From: Paenibacillus sp. FSL H8-0548
GTDB taxonomy: Bacteria; Bacillota; Bacilli; Paenibacillales; Paenibacillaceae
Length of the DNA: 64,000 nucleotides
NCBI RefSeq assembly: GCF_038630985.1
Contig: NZ_CP152049.1
Location: 686,001 to 750,000, forward strand
Reading direction: 5' to 3'
Shown: piece by piece, positions 42,709 to 50,943 of the stretch
How positions within the stretch are numbered: the first letter of the stretch is position 1
Layout: each line of letters opens with the position of its first letter
Notes under the pieces: generated by a model
What the model was told of the DNA's origin: nothing
The model's input: the letters and a program-made list of their open reading frames with translations, nothing else
The model's database searches: none
Made by a program: the position numbers and the translations under genes

Positions 42709-44622
42709 ATGGGCAGAAAATGTAGGGCATATGTTCAATCTATTGTCAATTGGTTGGGCCGCAGATCGATGCAGGCCCGTTTGGTTGCTGCCTGCATTAT
42801 CATTTTGTTAATTCCAAGCATTGGCATATCGAACTATCTCTTTAGTCAGATAGAGGATAGTTATATTACGGATTCGCTTAAACAAGGCCAGTACTCCATT
42901 GAAATGGAAAAAGTGAATATATTGAATCAGATTGAAGCGATGGAGCGGGCTGCCCAGCTCACTATATCCGAGCATGAAATATTAGAATATGTGTCTAGGG
43001 AAGAAGATTTGCCGGTGGAGGAGCTGCTCGAGCTATATCGGGGGCCGTTTACAGACATGATAAATATTCAAATTAATAATCCGAATATCATCCATCTTCG
43101 GCTGTATGCAGACAATGTTCATTTGTCCGAGGTTTGGCCTATTATATTTCATGAGCGTCGGATTCAAAACGAGTCATGGTTCGCTAAATTAGATCAGCTC
43201 GCAGGCAAGGAGCTATGGATGTTTAGCGATCAGGACCCCGATATTTTGCATCGCAACGTCACAGAGGGCACTGACCAAATGCCGAAGGTATCTCTTGTTA
43301 GGGTCATAGAATCCGGCGGCAGGCGCGTTGCGAGTATTCAAGTGGAAATGCTGCTGAAGCATTTTTCGCCCAAAGCTTTTGCAAGTATTAAGGATGAGGG
43401 CTCGCAGATGATGATCGCCGATGGAAGCGGAACTGTTTTTCTAGATGAGAATCAGCCGTTTGCAAGCGGTAATTTGGAGCTTCGCCAAGCCATTGTGAAA
43501 GAGTTTGCCGAAATGCAGCAGCAGGACATTACGGAAAAACGTTTCATTGTAAACCAGCTTCCTTATTTGCTTGTTACGACCGATCTGGAGCAAGTAGATG
43601 CACATATTTTGAATGTAGTGTCGCTGCAGGCTTCGAGTGAAAGGATCTCTAAAGCAGCGAAACAAATTATAGCTGTTAATGTGATATCGATAGGTTTGTT
43701 GTCCATCATTATGTATATCATGAATTCCTTTATTCTCAAAAATCTGAGACGCCTGACGGAAGCGATGAAGAAGGTGAGAAGAGGGGAAATGCCAACCGGA
43801 CTTCCTTTAGGGGGAGGGGGAGAGATTGGAGAGCTCGCCCATCACTTCAACAAATTGATTCATACCATTAATGAATTGATCGCGCAGGGAGTAAGGAAGC
43901 AAGCGCTGACGAAGGAGGCCGAGCTGCGTACTCTGCATAGTCAGATCGATTCACACTTTCTATATAATACGCTTGAGAATATTAAGATGCTGGCGGAGAT
44001 GGAAAACCAGCGAACAATATCCGATTCACTCACCTCACTTGGCGGAATGATGCGTTATAATTTCAAATGGTCTGGGGAGTACGTCAGTTTACAGGATGAG
44101 GTTCGTCACATTCAGAACTATATTGCCGTCATGAATATACGATTTGACGAGCCGATTCATCTTGAGCTTCATATCCCTCCAAGACTGCTCGAAATTGAAG
44201 TGCTCAAAATGTCTTTGCAGCCCATCATTGAAAATACAGTAAAGCATGCAGGATTTGGCGCGGAGGCAAGTAATAGCACTATTCGAATTGATGTGGCAGA
44301 GAATGAGGAAGCAAATATTGTTATAACGCTGAGAGATAACGGGAGAGGCATTTCGGTTAGTCGCTTGGAGCAGCTGAATGAGAGGATTCATCTTGATCGC
44401 AATAACGAGTTGTCCTTGACTCAAGAGAATATAAACGTAAAGCAGACGTTTGGAATTGGGCTGCAAAATGTTCATCAGCGTATTCAGCTTTATTATGGGG
44501 AGCAATATGGATTACAAGTGTATAGCAGCGAGGGGCAATTCACAGAGGTGGTTATTACCCTTCCCAAGGTGCTGTTAATGGGAGGAAGTTCTGGATATGA
44601 GGAAAATGATAATCGTAGATGA
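42709..44622 (+). CDS. YesM-type sensor histidine kinase, module C
   Basis: The 637-residue kinase has TM1 at about 23-45, a sensor region of about 270 residues, TM2 at about 318-340, and a HAMP linker. The phospho-acceptor His416 lies in DSHFLYNTLENI, where the family's NPHF is replaced by DSHF; the His is kept. The ATPase motifs QPIIENTVKHAGFG and DNGRGI are intact. The ribosome site before ATG (AAGTGAG) is modest. Its 3' end overlaps the regulator gene by 26 bp, so the pair is translationally coupled. Confidence 0.92.
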   Translation: MGRKCRAYVQSIVNWLGRRSMQARLVAACIIILLIPSIGISNYLFSQIEDSYITDSLKQGQYSIEMEKVNILNQIEAMERAAQLTISEHEILEYVSREEDLPVEELLELYRGPFTDMINIQINNPNIIHLRLYADNVHLSEVWPIIFHERRIQNESWFAKLDQLAGKELWMFSDQDPDILHRNVTEGTDQMPKVSLVRVIESGGRRVASIQVEMLLKHFSPKAFASIKDEGSQMMIADGSGTVFLDENQPFASGNLELRQAIVKEFAEMQQQDITEKRFIVNQLPYLLVTTDLEQVDAHILNVVSLQASSERISKAAKQIIAVNVISIGLLSIIMYIMNSFILKNLRRLTEAMKKVRRGEMPTGLPLGGGGEIGELAHHFNKLIHTINELIAQGVRKQALTKEAELRTLHSQIDSHFLYNTLENIKMLAEMENQRTISDSLTSLGGMMRYNFKWSGEYVSLQDEVRHIQNYIAVMNIRFDEPIHLELHIPPRLLEIEVLKMSLQPIIENTVKHAGFGAEASNSTIRIDVAENEEANIVITLRDNGRGISVSRLEQLNERIHLDRNNELSLTQENINVKQTFGIGLQNVHQRIQLYYGEQYGLQVYSSEGQFTEVVITLPKVLLMGGSSGYEENDNRR

Positions 44623-46195
44623 TGAGAAAAATATCCGGCTAGGGCTCAAGACGATGATTGAAAGAGAATTTCCCGAATCGTATGAGATTCGGACAGCTAT
44701 TCATGGAGAAGATGCCTTAACGCAATTTCATAACGAGCGAGCAGAAATTATGATTACCGATATTCGGATGCCGGGCATAGATGGAATTGAACTGATTAAA
44801 CGTCTAACGAGCGAAACCGACGCTGAGCAGAAGCCGATATTTATTATTTTAAGCGGATATGACGATTTTGCCTATGCGAAGGCCGCTATCGAATATCAAG
44901 TTAAAGATTATTTGTTAAAGCCCATTCGCCGAGATGAGCTGTTCGAATCGCTGCGAAAAAGTGAGAGTACATTGCAAAGGCAAGCTGAATTCGCTGAGAG
45001 GGTTGCAGTAAGTGATACTTATCGTGAACAGCTGCGAATAAATGCTTTCAAGGAATGGTTTAGGCAAGATGAGCCATTGCTGGAGAGCAAAGGGGATCTT
45101 GAAACTAAAGTTGGTTTTGAGCAATTCACAAAGCCGTTCACAGTAGCCGTCTTGAGCTATAAATCGGAGAGCGGTGACTCGATGAATAAAGAGGAGTTCA
45201 AGCTGCTCGTAGAGAAAATGCTGCAGCCCATGGAGGGTGTATTGAATGCATCCTTCTTGGATAACGAGAGTCAGCTTGTTCTAATTGGAAGTCCGGCCTT
45301 TCAATTCGTTGAGCTGTTTAGACAGGCAGGTGTTAAAGAGCTGGACGGCTTGCGCATGGGAATCAGCTCGGAGGGTACCGAACTGGAGGAGCTTTATTAT
45401 TGCTATAAACAGGCTTCAGAAGCGCTTCAATATTCGTTCATTTATTCGAACTGCCGTCTGCTGCGGCATGAAGATATTGGTGAGAAGCGGCAGTATTATC
45501 CGGTGCCGGATGAGGAAATTCGCAAGCTCGGGAATATGCTGGGAACAGACCGTGAACGTGAAGTTCAGGAGCTGTTAAAACAGGTTTTTCATACAGAGGA
45601 CATCCCTGATGTTGATATTCGATATCTAAGGCTTATTGGGAAAATGATTAATGAGCAGGTGCTGGATGAGGTGTTCCGTATTTATGGCGAAGAGTCCATT
45701 GAGGTTCTGAAGCTGTATCGCAAGGTGGGAAGCATGGATAATTTCCGCAGCTTTCACGATTATTACCGAAGTTTAGAGCTGTTACTGTCGAGCGTAAATG
45801 ACTATGTTAGAGGTATTCGCTCAGCTTATAGTCAGCATTCGGATATTAAGACGGCTGTTTCATATATGGAGGAAAACTATTTCCGTCCGTTGAATATGGC
45901 TGTAGTAAGCAATCATGTGGGCTTGAATTACTCGTACTTCAGTGAAGCATTCAAGGCACATACTGGTGAAAACTTTGTAGGGTTCCTCAAGAAGCTGCGT
46001 ATTCGCAAAGGCAAGGAATTGCTCCTCGAAGGGAATCAGAAGATGCAGGAGATCGGAAGTGCCGTAGGCTTCGAGAACAGCAAGCAGTTCTCGCGTGTGT
46101 TCAAGGAGCTGGAGGGAATCTCGCCTCAGGAATATCGGATTAAGGTTAGATCGGATGAGGGACAAAGTAAGGAAGCTGTAGATCATCAGGTTTAA
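44597..46195 (+). CDS. YesN-type response regulator (REC + AraC HTH), module C
   Basis: A 532-residue regulator. The receiver domain has VDDE and phospho-acceptor D55 (MITDIRMPG). The C-terminal AraC double helix-turn-helix is clear (LNMAVVSNHVGLNYSYFSEAFK, MQEIGSAVGFENSKQFSRVF). GGAGGAAG is 8 nt before the ATG, inside the kinase gene. It is the likely activator of the importer genes upstream. Confidence 0.93.
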   Translation: MRKMIIVDDEKNIRLGLKTMIEREFPESYEIRTAIHGEDALTQFHNERAEIMITDIRMPGIDGIELIKRLTSETDAEQKPIFIILSGYDDFAYAKAAIEYQVKDYLLKPIRRDELFESLRKSESTLQRQAEFAERVAVSDTYREQLRINAFKEWFRQDEPLLESKGDLETKVGFEQFTKPFTVAVLSYKSESGDSMNKEEFKLLVEKMLQPMEGVLNASFLDNESQLVLIGSPAFQFVELFRQAGVKELDGLRMGISSEGTELEELYYCYKQASEALQYSFIYSNCRLLRHEDIGEKRQYYPVPDEEIRKLGNMLGTDREREVQELLKQVFHTEDIPDVDIRYLRLIGKMINEQVLDEVFRIYGEESIEVLKLYRKVGSMDNFRSFHDYYRSLELLLSSVNDYVRGIRSAYSQHSDIKTAVSYMEENYFRPLNMAVVSNHVGLNYSYFSEAFKAHTGENFVGFLKKLRIRKGKELLLEGNQKMQEIGSAVGFENSKQFSRVFKELEGISPQEYRIKVRSDEGQSKEAVDHQV

Positions 46196-46196
46196 G

Positions 46197-46219
46197 GGAA
46201 GGAGCCGTTGGCTCCTTCC
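46197..46219. other. Stem-loop after the module C regulator
   Basis: GGAAGGAGCC-GTT-GGCTCCTTCC, a perfect 10-bp stem directly after the stop codon, without a T-tract. It may protect the 3' end or terminate weakly. Confidence 0.7.
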
Positions 46220-46432
46220 GAATGCGTTGTTATTTGAGCGGACCTGGGTCATCCACACTCCACGATGTCTAACCTCAACCTGGTTACTTCATGTATAGTA
46301 TCTATATTTCATATAATATAGTGACAATATTTTCACTACTTTCAATTAGATACAAATCTATCTAGAATAGAGAAGCAAGCTTAAGTCAGGATTGTACAGC
46401 TTATTCAATAGATCAAGAGGAGATGAGTAGAG

Positions 46433-47374
46433 ATGCAATTTCGGAATTTAGGGAAGAGCGGATTGAAAGTTAGCGAAATTAGTCTGGGAAGCTGGTTAAC
46501 ATACGGAGGATATGTAGAACGAGATCATGCCGTGAAAGCGATACAAACGGCGTATGGGCTGGGAATTAACTTTTTCGATACGGCAAATGTATATGAGCGG
46601 GGTGAGGCAGAGAAGCTGATGGGTGAATCGCTGCGTCCGTTTCCTCGCGAATCCTACGTGTTGGCGACAAAGGTATTCGGACAGATGGGTGACGGACCCA
46701 ATGACCGAGGGCTATCGCGCAAGCATATTATAGAGCAATGCCATGCCAGCCTTACAAGGCTAGGAGCCGATTATGTGGATGTGTATTACTGTCATCGTCA
46801 TGATCCGAGTACGCCTATGGAAGAAACCCTGCGGGCGCTTGACGATCTGGTGCGCCAAGGAAAGGTATTATATATCGGCGTAAGCGAATGGACAACCGCC
46901 CAAATGGTTGAAGCGCATGCGATAGCCGATCGTTATCTGCTAGATCGGATCATTGTCAATCAACCGATCTATAATATGTTTAATCGATATATAGAGAAAG
47001 AAGTCATTCCTTACGGCGAGCGCGGCGGCATTGGACAAGTCGTATTCTCTCCACTCGCACAGGGGCTGTTGACCGGAAAGTACAGCTCTGCTCATGAACT
47101 GCCTGCTGACAGCAGGGCGGCAAAGCTCGACGGTATGCGAAAGGGAGTTACTGAAGAGAAAATTATTAAGGTGCGTGAGCTGAGCCAAGTGGCAGCTGAG
47201 CTTGAGCTGTCTGTAGGACAATTGGCATTAGCTTGGATTTTGCGGCAGCCGAATGTATCAAGCGCTCTCATCGGCGCAAGTCGTCCCGAGCAGGTAGAGG
47301 AAAATGCGAAGGCAGCAGGTGTTAAGCTGAGCACTGACATCATAGAGCGGATTGAACAAATATTAGGCTCATAA
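46433..47374 (+). CDS. Aldo/keto reductase
   Basis: A 313-residue NADPH-dependent oxidoreductase of the aldo/keto reductase superfamily, close to the K+-channel beta-subunit/YghZ group. The catalytic tetrad is visible: Asp in FFDTANVY, Tyr in the same segment, Lys in LATKVFGQMG and His in YYCHRHD. The cofactor loop near the C-terminus is IGASRPEQVEEN. The ATG follows GAGGAGA. It is followed after 15 bp by an SDR epimerase-like gene, so the two form an operon. They could reduce or rearrange a sugar, but the substrate is unknown. Confidence 0.92.
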   Translation: MQFRNLGKSGLKVSEISLGSWLTYGGYVERDHAVKAIQTAYGLGINFFDTANVYERGEAEKLMGESLRPFPRESYVLATKVFGQMGDGPNDRGLSRKHIIEQCHASLTRLGADYVDVYYCHRHDPSTPMEETLRALDDLVRQGKVLYIGVSEWTTAQMVEAHAIADRYLLDRIIVNQPIYNMFNRYIEKEVIPYGERGGIGQVVFSPLAQGLLTGKYSSAHELPADSRAAKLDGMRKGVTEEKIIKVRELSQVAAELELSVGQLALAWILRQPNVSSALIGASRPEQVEENAKAAGVKLSTDIIERIEQILGS

Positions 47375-47389
47375 GAAGGAGTGGAGATC

Positions 47390-48247
47390 GTGCCAAAGGT
47401 AGTCATAACAGGCGGTAGCGGAATGCTAGGCCAATGGGTAGTGAAACATTTTGTGGAGCAGGGATACGAGGTCGTAAATGCGGATGTGAAGCATCCAGCT
47501 GAACCGCTTTGTCGCACAGTTATTGTAGATTTGAATAATTTGGGCGAGGTATATGGTGTGCTGGCAGGGGCAGATGCCGTTGTGCATTTGGCGGCAATAC
47601 CTGTGGCCTATTCACATCCGAATGAAGTGACGTTTCACAATAATGTTATGTCTACCTATAATGTATTGGAAGCGGCGGCAGGGCTTGGCATTCGCAAGTC
47701 GGTTATCGCTTCAAGCGAGTCCTCCTACGGCCTTGTATTCGCCTTGGAGCGATTTGGTCCGCAGTATGTCCCTGTTGACGAAGAGCATCCACAGCTTCCG
47801 CAGGACAGCTACGGCTTGTCGAAGATTGTGAATGAGCAGACCGCGGATATGATGAGCCGCCGTTCGGGGATGCAGGTCGTTTCCTTCCGGCTTGGCAACG
47901 TTATTACACCTGAGGCGTATCAGAACTTCAAGACATTCATTCATGATCCAGAGCAGCGCGAGCGCATTTTGTGGAGTTATATTGATACAAGAGATGCAGC
48001 AGAAGCCTGCCGGCTGGCAATTGAAGCTGAGGGTCTAGGGAGCGTTGCTCTTAATCTTGCGGCTGATGATTCCAGTATGGCAGTTTCGAGTCGAGCATTA
48101 ATGGCCGCACGCTTTCCAGAGGTGCTTGATTTCCGTGAGCCGCTTGAAGGACATGAATCGCTTCTGAGCAATGAGAAGGCTAAACGATTGTTAAATTGGC
48201 AGCCTAAGCATGCTTGGCGGGATTATGTTAGCGGCTGGAGCGAATAA
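47390..48247 (+). CDS. NAD-dependent epimerase/dehydratase family protein
   Basis: A 285-residue extended SDR protein. The N-terminal glycine motif is TGGSGMLGQW (about 8-17), followed by ADAVVHLAA, the catalytic Ser region (ASSESSYG) and YGLSK with the catalytic Tyr and Lys. It resembles uronate dehydrogenases and sugar-nucleotide epimerases. GTG 47390 is 8 nt after AAGGAG; the upstream in-frame GTG at 47381 overlaps that site. It shares an operon with the aldo/keto reductase and ends at a hairpin. Confidence 0.85.
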   Translation: MPKVVITGGSGMLGQWVVKHFVEQGYEVVNADVKHPAEPLCRTVIVDLNNLGEVYGVLAGADAVVHLAAIPVAYSHPNEVTFHNNVMSTYNVLEAAAGLGIRKSVIASSESSYGLVFALERFGPQYVPVDEEHPQLPQDSYGLSKIVNEQTADMMSRRSGMQVVSFRLGNVITPEAYQNFKTFIHDPEQRERILWSYIDTRDAAEACRLAIEAEGLGSVALNLAADDSSMAVSSRALMAARFPEVLDFREPLEGHESLLSNEKAKRLLNWQPKHAWRDYVSGWSE

Positions 48248-48267
48248 AGTCTTCATAGCTTCTGAAT

Positions 48268-48309
48268 ACAGAGCATGGTGAGCCACAAGCCGCCATTGCT
48301 CTGTTTTTC
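48268..48309 (+). terminator. Terminator after the epimerase gene
   Basis: ACAGAGCATGG pairs with CCATTGCTCTGT (one bulge) and is followed by TTTTTC. Confidence 0.85.
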
Positions 48310-48398
48310 TATTAATTGACAGTATAGAAATTTATCATTATAATACCAAGTAAAGTGGTTGGTTTTTATGATGTTTATCATTTGAGGGGGACTATGGA

Positions 48399-48842
48399 AT
48401 GGCTGTTCAAACCTTTAAAGCATCTGCACATCTGCAAGATGGCGTGAAAGTTAAAACTAAATCCAGACATTTTGAGTTAACGATCGATGAGCCAAAAAGC
48501 TTGGGAGGAACGGATACTGGCATGAATCCAGTAGAGGCACTTTTGGCATCGCTAGGGGCTTGCCAATCGATTGTGGCCAGAGTTTATGCACCAAAGTTTG
48601 ATGTTAAGCTTGAAGATTTCAGAGTAGAGGTTGAGGGAGACATCGATCTGGATGGTTTCTTTGACAAAGCTGATGTCCGTCCGGGCTACTCTGACATTCG
48701 CTATACCTTTCATATCAAAACGGATTCTCCTAAAGAAAAGGTAGAAGAGTTTGTGAGATTTTTGGAAAGCAAATGTCCAGTTGGAGACACTATTGCAAAC
48801 CCCGTTAATGTTAAATTGGAAAGTATTATTATTGAAGGCTAA
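48399..48842 (+). CDS. OsmC/Ohr-family peroxide-handling protein
   Basis: A 147-residue cytoplasmic protein of the OsmC family, thiol peroxidases that reduce hydroperoxides. The two conserved cysteines are in LASLGACQS (about Cys50) and ESKCPVGDT (about Cys129), both intact. GAGGGGG precedes the ATG. It is a single gene followed by a very strong terminator. Confidence 0.9.
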   Translation: MAVQTFKASAHLQDGVKVKTKSRHFELTIDEPKSLGGTDTGMNPVEALLASLGACQSIVARVYAPKFDVKLEDFRVEVEGDIDLDGFFDKADVRPGYSDIRYTFHIKTDSPKEKVEEFVRFLESKCPVGDTIANPVNVKLESIIIEG

Positions 48843-48896
48843 TCCCGACTAGAAGAATAATGGAATCCTAAGGGCAATCGAAACTCGTTATAGCCC

Positions 48897-48938
48897 AAAA
48901 AGGTGGTTGAAGCTTACAGCTTCAACCACCTTTTTTTT
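48897..48938 (+). terminator. Terminator of the OsmC gene
   Basis: AAAAAGGTGGTTGAAGCT pairs with AGCTTCAACCACCTTTTT around a 3-nt loop, followed by TTT. Confidence 0.93.
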
Positions 48939-48940
48939 GC

Positions 48941-49087
48941 TATATAGGAAACTATGCATTCTCCGAACCTGTTGATAATGATGCTGCGGCAGCAGCCAGT
49001 AAGCAGATAACGAAAGCTAACGGAAGCCAGAGATGCTAAAGTTTCATTTTTGGTTAGCGTCACATTTTAACGGAACAGGGAGACGCC
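48941..49087. repeat. Interspersed repeat R1, copy C (5' part only)
   Basis: TATATAGGAAACTATGCATT starts 3 bp after the T-tract of the OsmC terminator. Two direct cores are present (49019-49038, one changed base; 49069-49087), but the inverted right half seen in copies A and B is missing. The repeat stops where the tandem unit R3 begins. Confidence 0.88.
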
Positions 49088-49092
49088 TAATA

Positions 49093-49786
49093 GCATGAAG
49101 TTACTGCAAAAGTACAGGATAGCTTCAGCACGGGGAGTAGGAGACGTGAGGATTTGAGGAGCGGCATGGAGCATAGGGAAAGTTGAGGGAAAAGAAGATG
49201 CGTGTGTTCGTTTGTGCGAAGGATATGGAACCTACACAAACATGCCTAGAACAAAGGCGGCAGCATCACGAGCTTTACCGTGACAGTCAATCATAAGAAT
49301 GAGTAGTAGTAGGCTACCCTGCACATTTGCAGGGTAGCCTACTCTTTTTAATGATTTAGGACAGCTATCATGCACGTATGCAGGATAGCTGCCAATCATG
49401 GAGATCAGATGGCTGGAAATGAGCTGAAATGACGAGCTATAATGCGTGAGTGCAGGATAGGTTAGCTAGAGCGTCCCAAACGCATGAAGTTACTGCAAAA
49501 GTGCAGGATAGCTTTCGCGCTGGGAGTAGGAGAAGTGAGGATTTGAGGAGCGGCATCGAGCGTGGGGAAAGTTGAGGGAAAAGACGATGTGTGTGTGGTG
49601 AAGTATAGGGGGGATATACAAACATGCTTAGAACAAAGGCAGCACGAGCTCTGCCCGTGACAGCCAATAAAGTAGACGTTCCTGTGCATTTGCAGCATAG
49701 CTGCCAACCATGGAGACAAGACGGCTGGAAAAGAGCTGAAACGACGAGCGATAATGCGTGAGTACAGGATTGGTTTGCTAGAACGA
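49093..49786. repeat. Tandem duplication of a roughly 390-bp unit carrying R3 motifs
   Basis: Unit 1 (49093 to about 49475) and unit 2 (49482 to about 49786) share GCATGAAGTTACTGCAAAAG, then GTGAGGATTTGAGGAGCGGC, GGGAAAGTTGAGGGAAAAGA, ACAAACATGC.TAGAACAAAG and GACGAGC.ATAATGCGTGAG. Unit 2 has a shorter middle. Each contains TGCA..GGATAG motifs also found at 18.4-18.6 kb in the other orientation. No coding potential is supported; the minus-strand ORFs through it are chance. Confidence 0.88.
49308..49349 (+). terminator. Perfect 16-bp hairpin with T-tract inside tandem unit 1
   Basis: AGTAGGCTACCCTGCA (49308-49323) pairs perfectly with TGCAGGGTAGCCTACT (49328-49343) around a CATT loop, followed by CTTTTTA. 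It has the form of a rho-independent terminator with no gene before it; unit 2 lacks an equal hairpin. Confidence 0.7.
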
Positions 49787-49848
49787 GTACGAGCTGTTTG
49801 GTTACACACCCCAAGAAAAAATAAATACCTGAATTTTAGAATTATCAA

Positions 49849-49898
49849 GGAGACTTAGCTCAGCTGGGGGAGCGCTTGCAAGGCATGCAAGCGATCAG
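49849..49898 (+). pseudogene. 5' part of a tRNA-Ala (GGC) gene, broken
   Basis: Bases 49849-49893 match the 5' half of a Bacillota tRNA-Ala: acceptor strand GGAGACT, D-arm TAGCTCAGCTGGGGGAGC, and anticodon arm CTTGC-AAGGCAT-GCAAG. The expected loop is ATGGCAT, so universal U33 has become A. After GATCA the T-arm and the 3' acceptor strand (AGTCTCC) are absent. A perfect 10-bp inverted repeat (TGAATTTTAG 49830-49839; CTAAAATTCA 49925-49934) brackets it. It cannot work as a normal tRNA. Confidence 0.75.
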
Positions 49899-49994
49899 GA
49901 GGAGCACAGCGTCTGAATCTAACGCTAAAATTCATCGACGAATACGCTTCGTCAGACATTTCATCCGAAGTATTTTTTACTACTATATGCCGAT

Positions 49995-50601
49995 TTAGCT
50001 ATTCGCAGCCAGCAGCTGTTCAACGATAAAGTCGAGCTGTTTGTCGAGAGTGAAGATGTCACTGTAATAGGACAAGCTGAAGCTAAGCTCAATCAGTCTG
50101 CCTTCCTTGACAGCGGGGATACTATTCCAAATCTGGTTGGTTGTCAGGTCGTCCATTCCTTCATAGGAAGAGCGGATGACGTAATCTCCGATATATTCCG
50201 GCAATACTTCCATAGATACGCTATCGCCTGAGGCTTCTGTGGCTACATCAATTTTTTTCTGAACAATCTCTGGTGCCTTCATATCTAAATACTCATAAAC
50301 AATTTGGGAGCCAAGCGCTTGCGTCTCTTGCTCATTGCCGAACGTTTGTCCAAGCATTGCAAGTCTTTATTCCGTTGTCATGGTGTCATAAGGAACGATA
50401 ATAAGGTCCGGTTCAAGCGCCATAACCGCTTCGGGATTCGTCTCAAACCAGATGCCAGCGATTCTACTCCAACAAGCTCTTTCTCGAAGGCAGCTCCTTC
50501 GGAAACCTCGGAGACACCGATAGGCTTGATTCCCATGGCGACCACGTCGCCCAGCAAGTAGAGCACGACGACTCTTTGTAGATATGCTCTTCAAGCTTCA
50601 T
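49995..50601 (-). pseudogene. Decayed siderophore-binding protein gene
   Basis: Three reading frames continue one another on the minus strand. 50566 to about 50455 reads LLGDVVAMGIKPIGVSEVSE; about 50460-50367 reads FETNPEAVMALEPDLIIVPY; 50357-49995 reads YLDMKAPEIVQKKIDVATEA to IVEQLLAANS. Together they match the FeuA/FhuD class, but with at least two frameshifts, an internal deletion, and no signal peptide. A ribosome site (GGAGG) and ATG remain at 50601. It lies back to back with the intact binding-protein gene at 50944, and the remnant may be an older neighbour of the same locus. Confidence 0.85.
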
Positions 50602-50685
50602 GACGAAATATCCTCCATTTCTTCTCCCTGATAAGCTTCAACCAAATAGACGAGAAGAGATAGGCTAAAGCGATATGTTTTTCTA

Positions 50686-50714
50686 ATTATAATGATAACG
50701 TTTCTCAATTACAA
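50686..50714 (-). promoter_or_regulatory. Preserved promoter of the decayed binding-protein gene, with Fur-like site
   Basis: On the minus strand TTGTAA (50709-50714) and TATAAT (50686-50691) are 17 bp apart. The spacer contains TGAGAAACGTTATCA, which matches the 7-1-7 Fur pattern at 11 of 14 positions. Confidence 0.7.
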
Positions 50715-50834
50715 TGCAATTATATAAGATGAACTTCAAATGTAATGTAAAGGAAGCGACAAGATCGTTCAGGAGAAACGAAGTATTCGCGTAGCAGTGG
50801 AGAATTTGTATAAACGGCTTGTCGAGAATGTGCA

Positions 50835-50898
50835 TTGAGAGAATTGGAGAGACTGCGGTACAATCTATTTAGACATTATGATAATGATAATCATTATT
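50835..50898 (+). promoter_or_regulatory. Promoter and Fur box of the second siderophore-binding gene
   Basis: TTGAGA (50835-50840) and TACAAT (50859-50864) are 18 bp apart. GATAATGATAATCATTATT (50880-50898) matches the Fur consensus at 18 of 19 positions and lies just downstream of the expected start point, so Fur would block early elongation. Confidence 0.88.
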
Positions 50899-50943
50899 GT
50901 ATTTTGGTGGAAATGTATATTTCTTATAGGAGTGGATGGGGTA

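Noticed and set aside
49093..49786. CRISPR array
   Set aside because: Only two long units with no regular 30-40 bp repeat-spacer rhythm, and no cas genes nearby.
49437..49848. Two overlapping minus-strand ORFs of 125-128 codons
   Set aside because: They run through the tandem noncoding unit and repeat the peptide LSCTFAVTS that also appears at 18.4 kb from the R3 repeat; no ribosome site or family match.
49849..49934. Functional tRNA-Ala gene
   Set aside because: The T-arm and 3' acceptor strand are missing and U33 is A.
50878..50943. Upstream ATG extending the second siderophore-binding protein
   Set aside because: The codons lie in the Fur box and would spoil the signal peptide; ATG 50944 with a ribosome site fits better.
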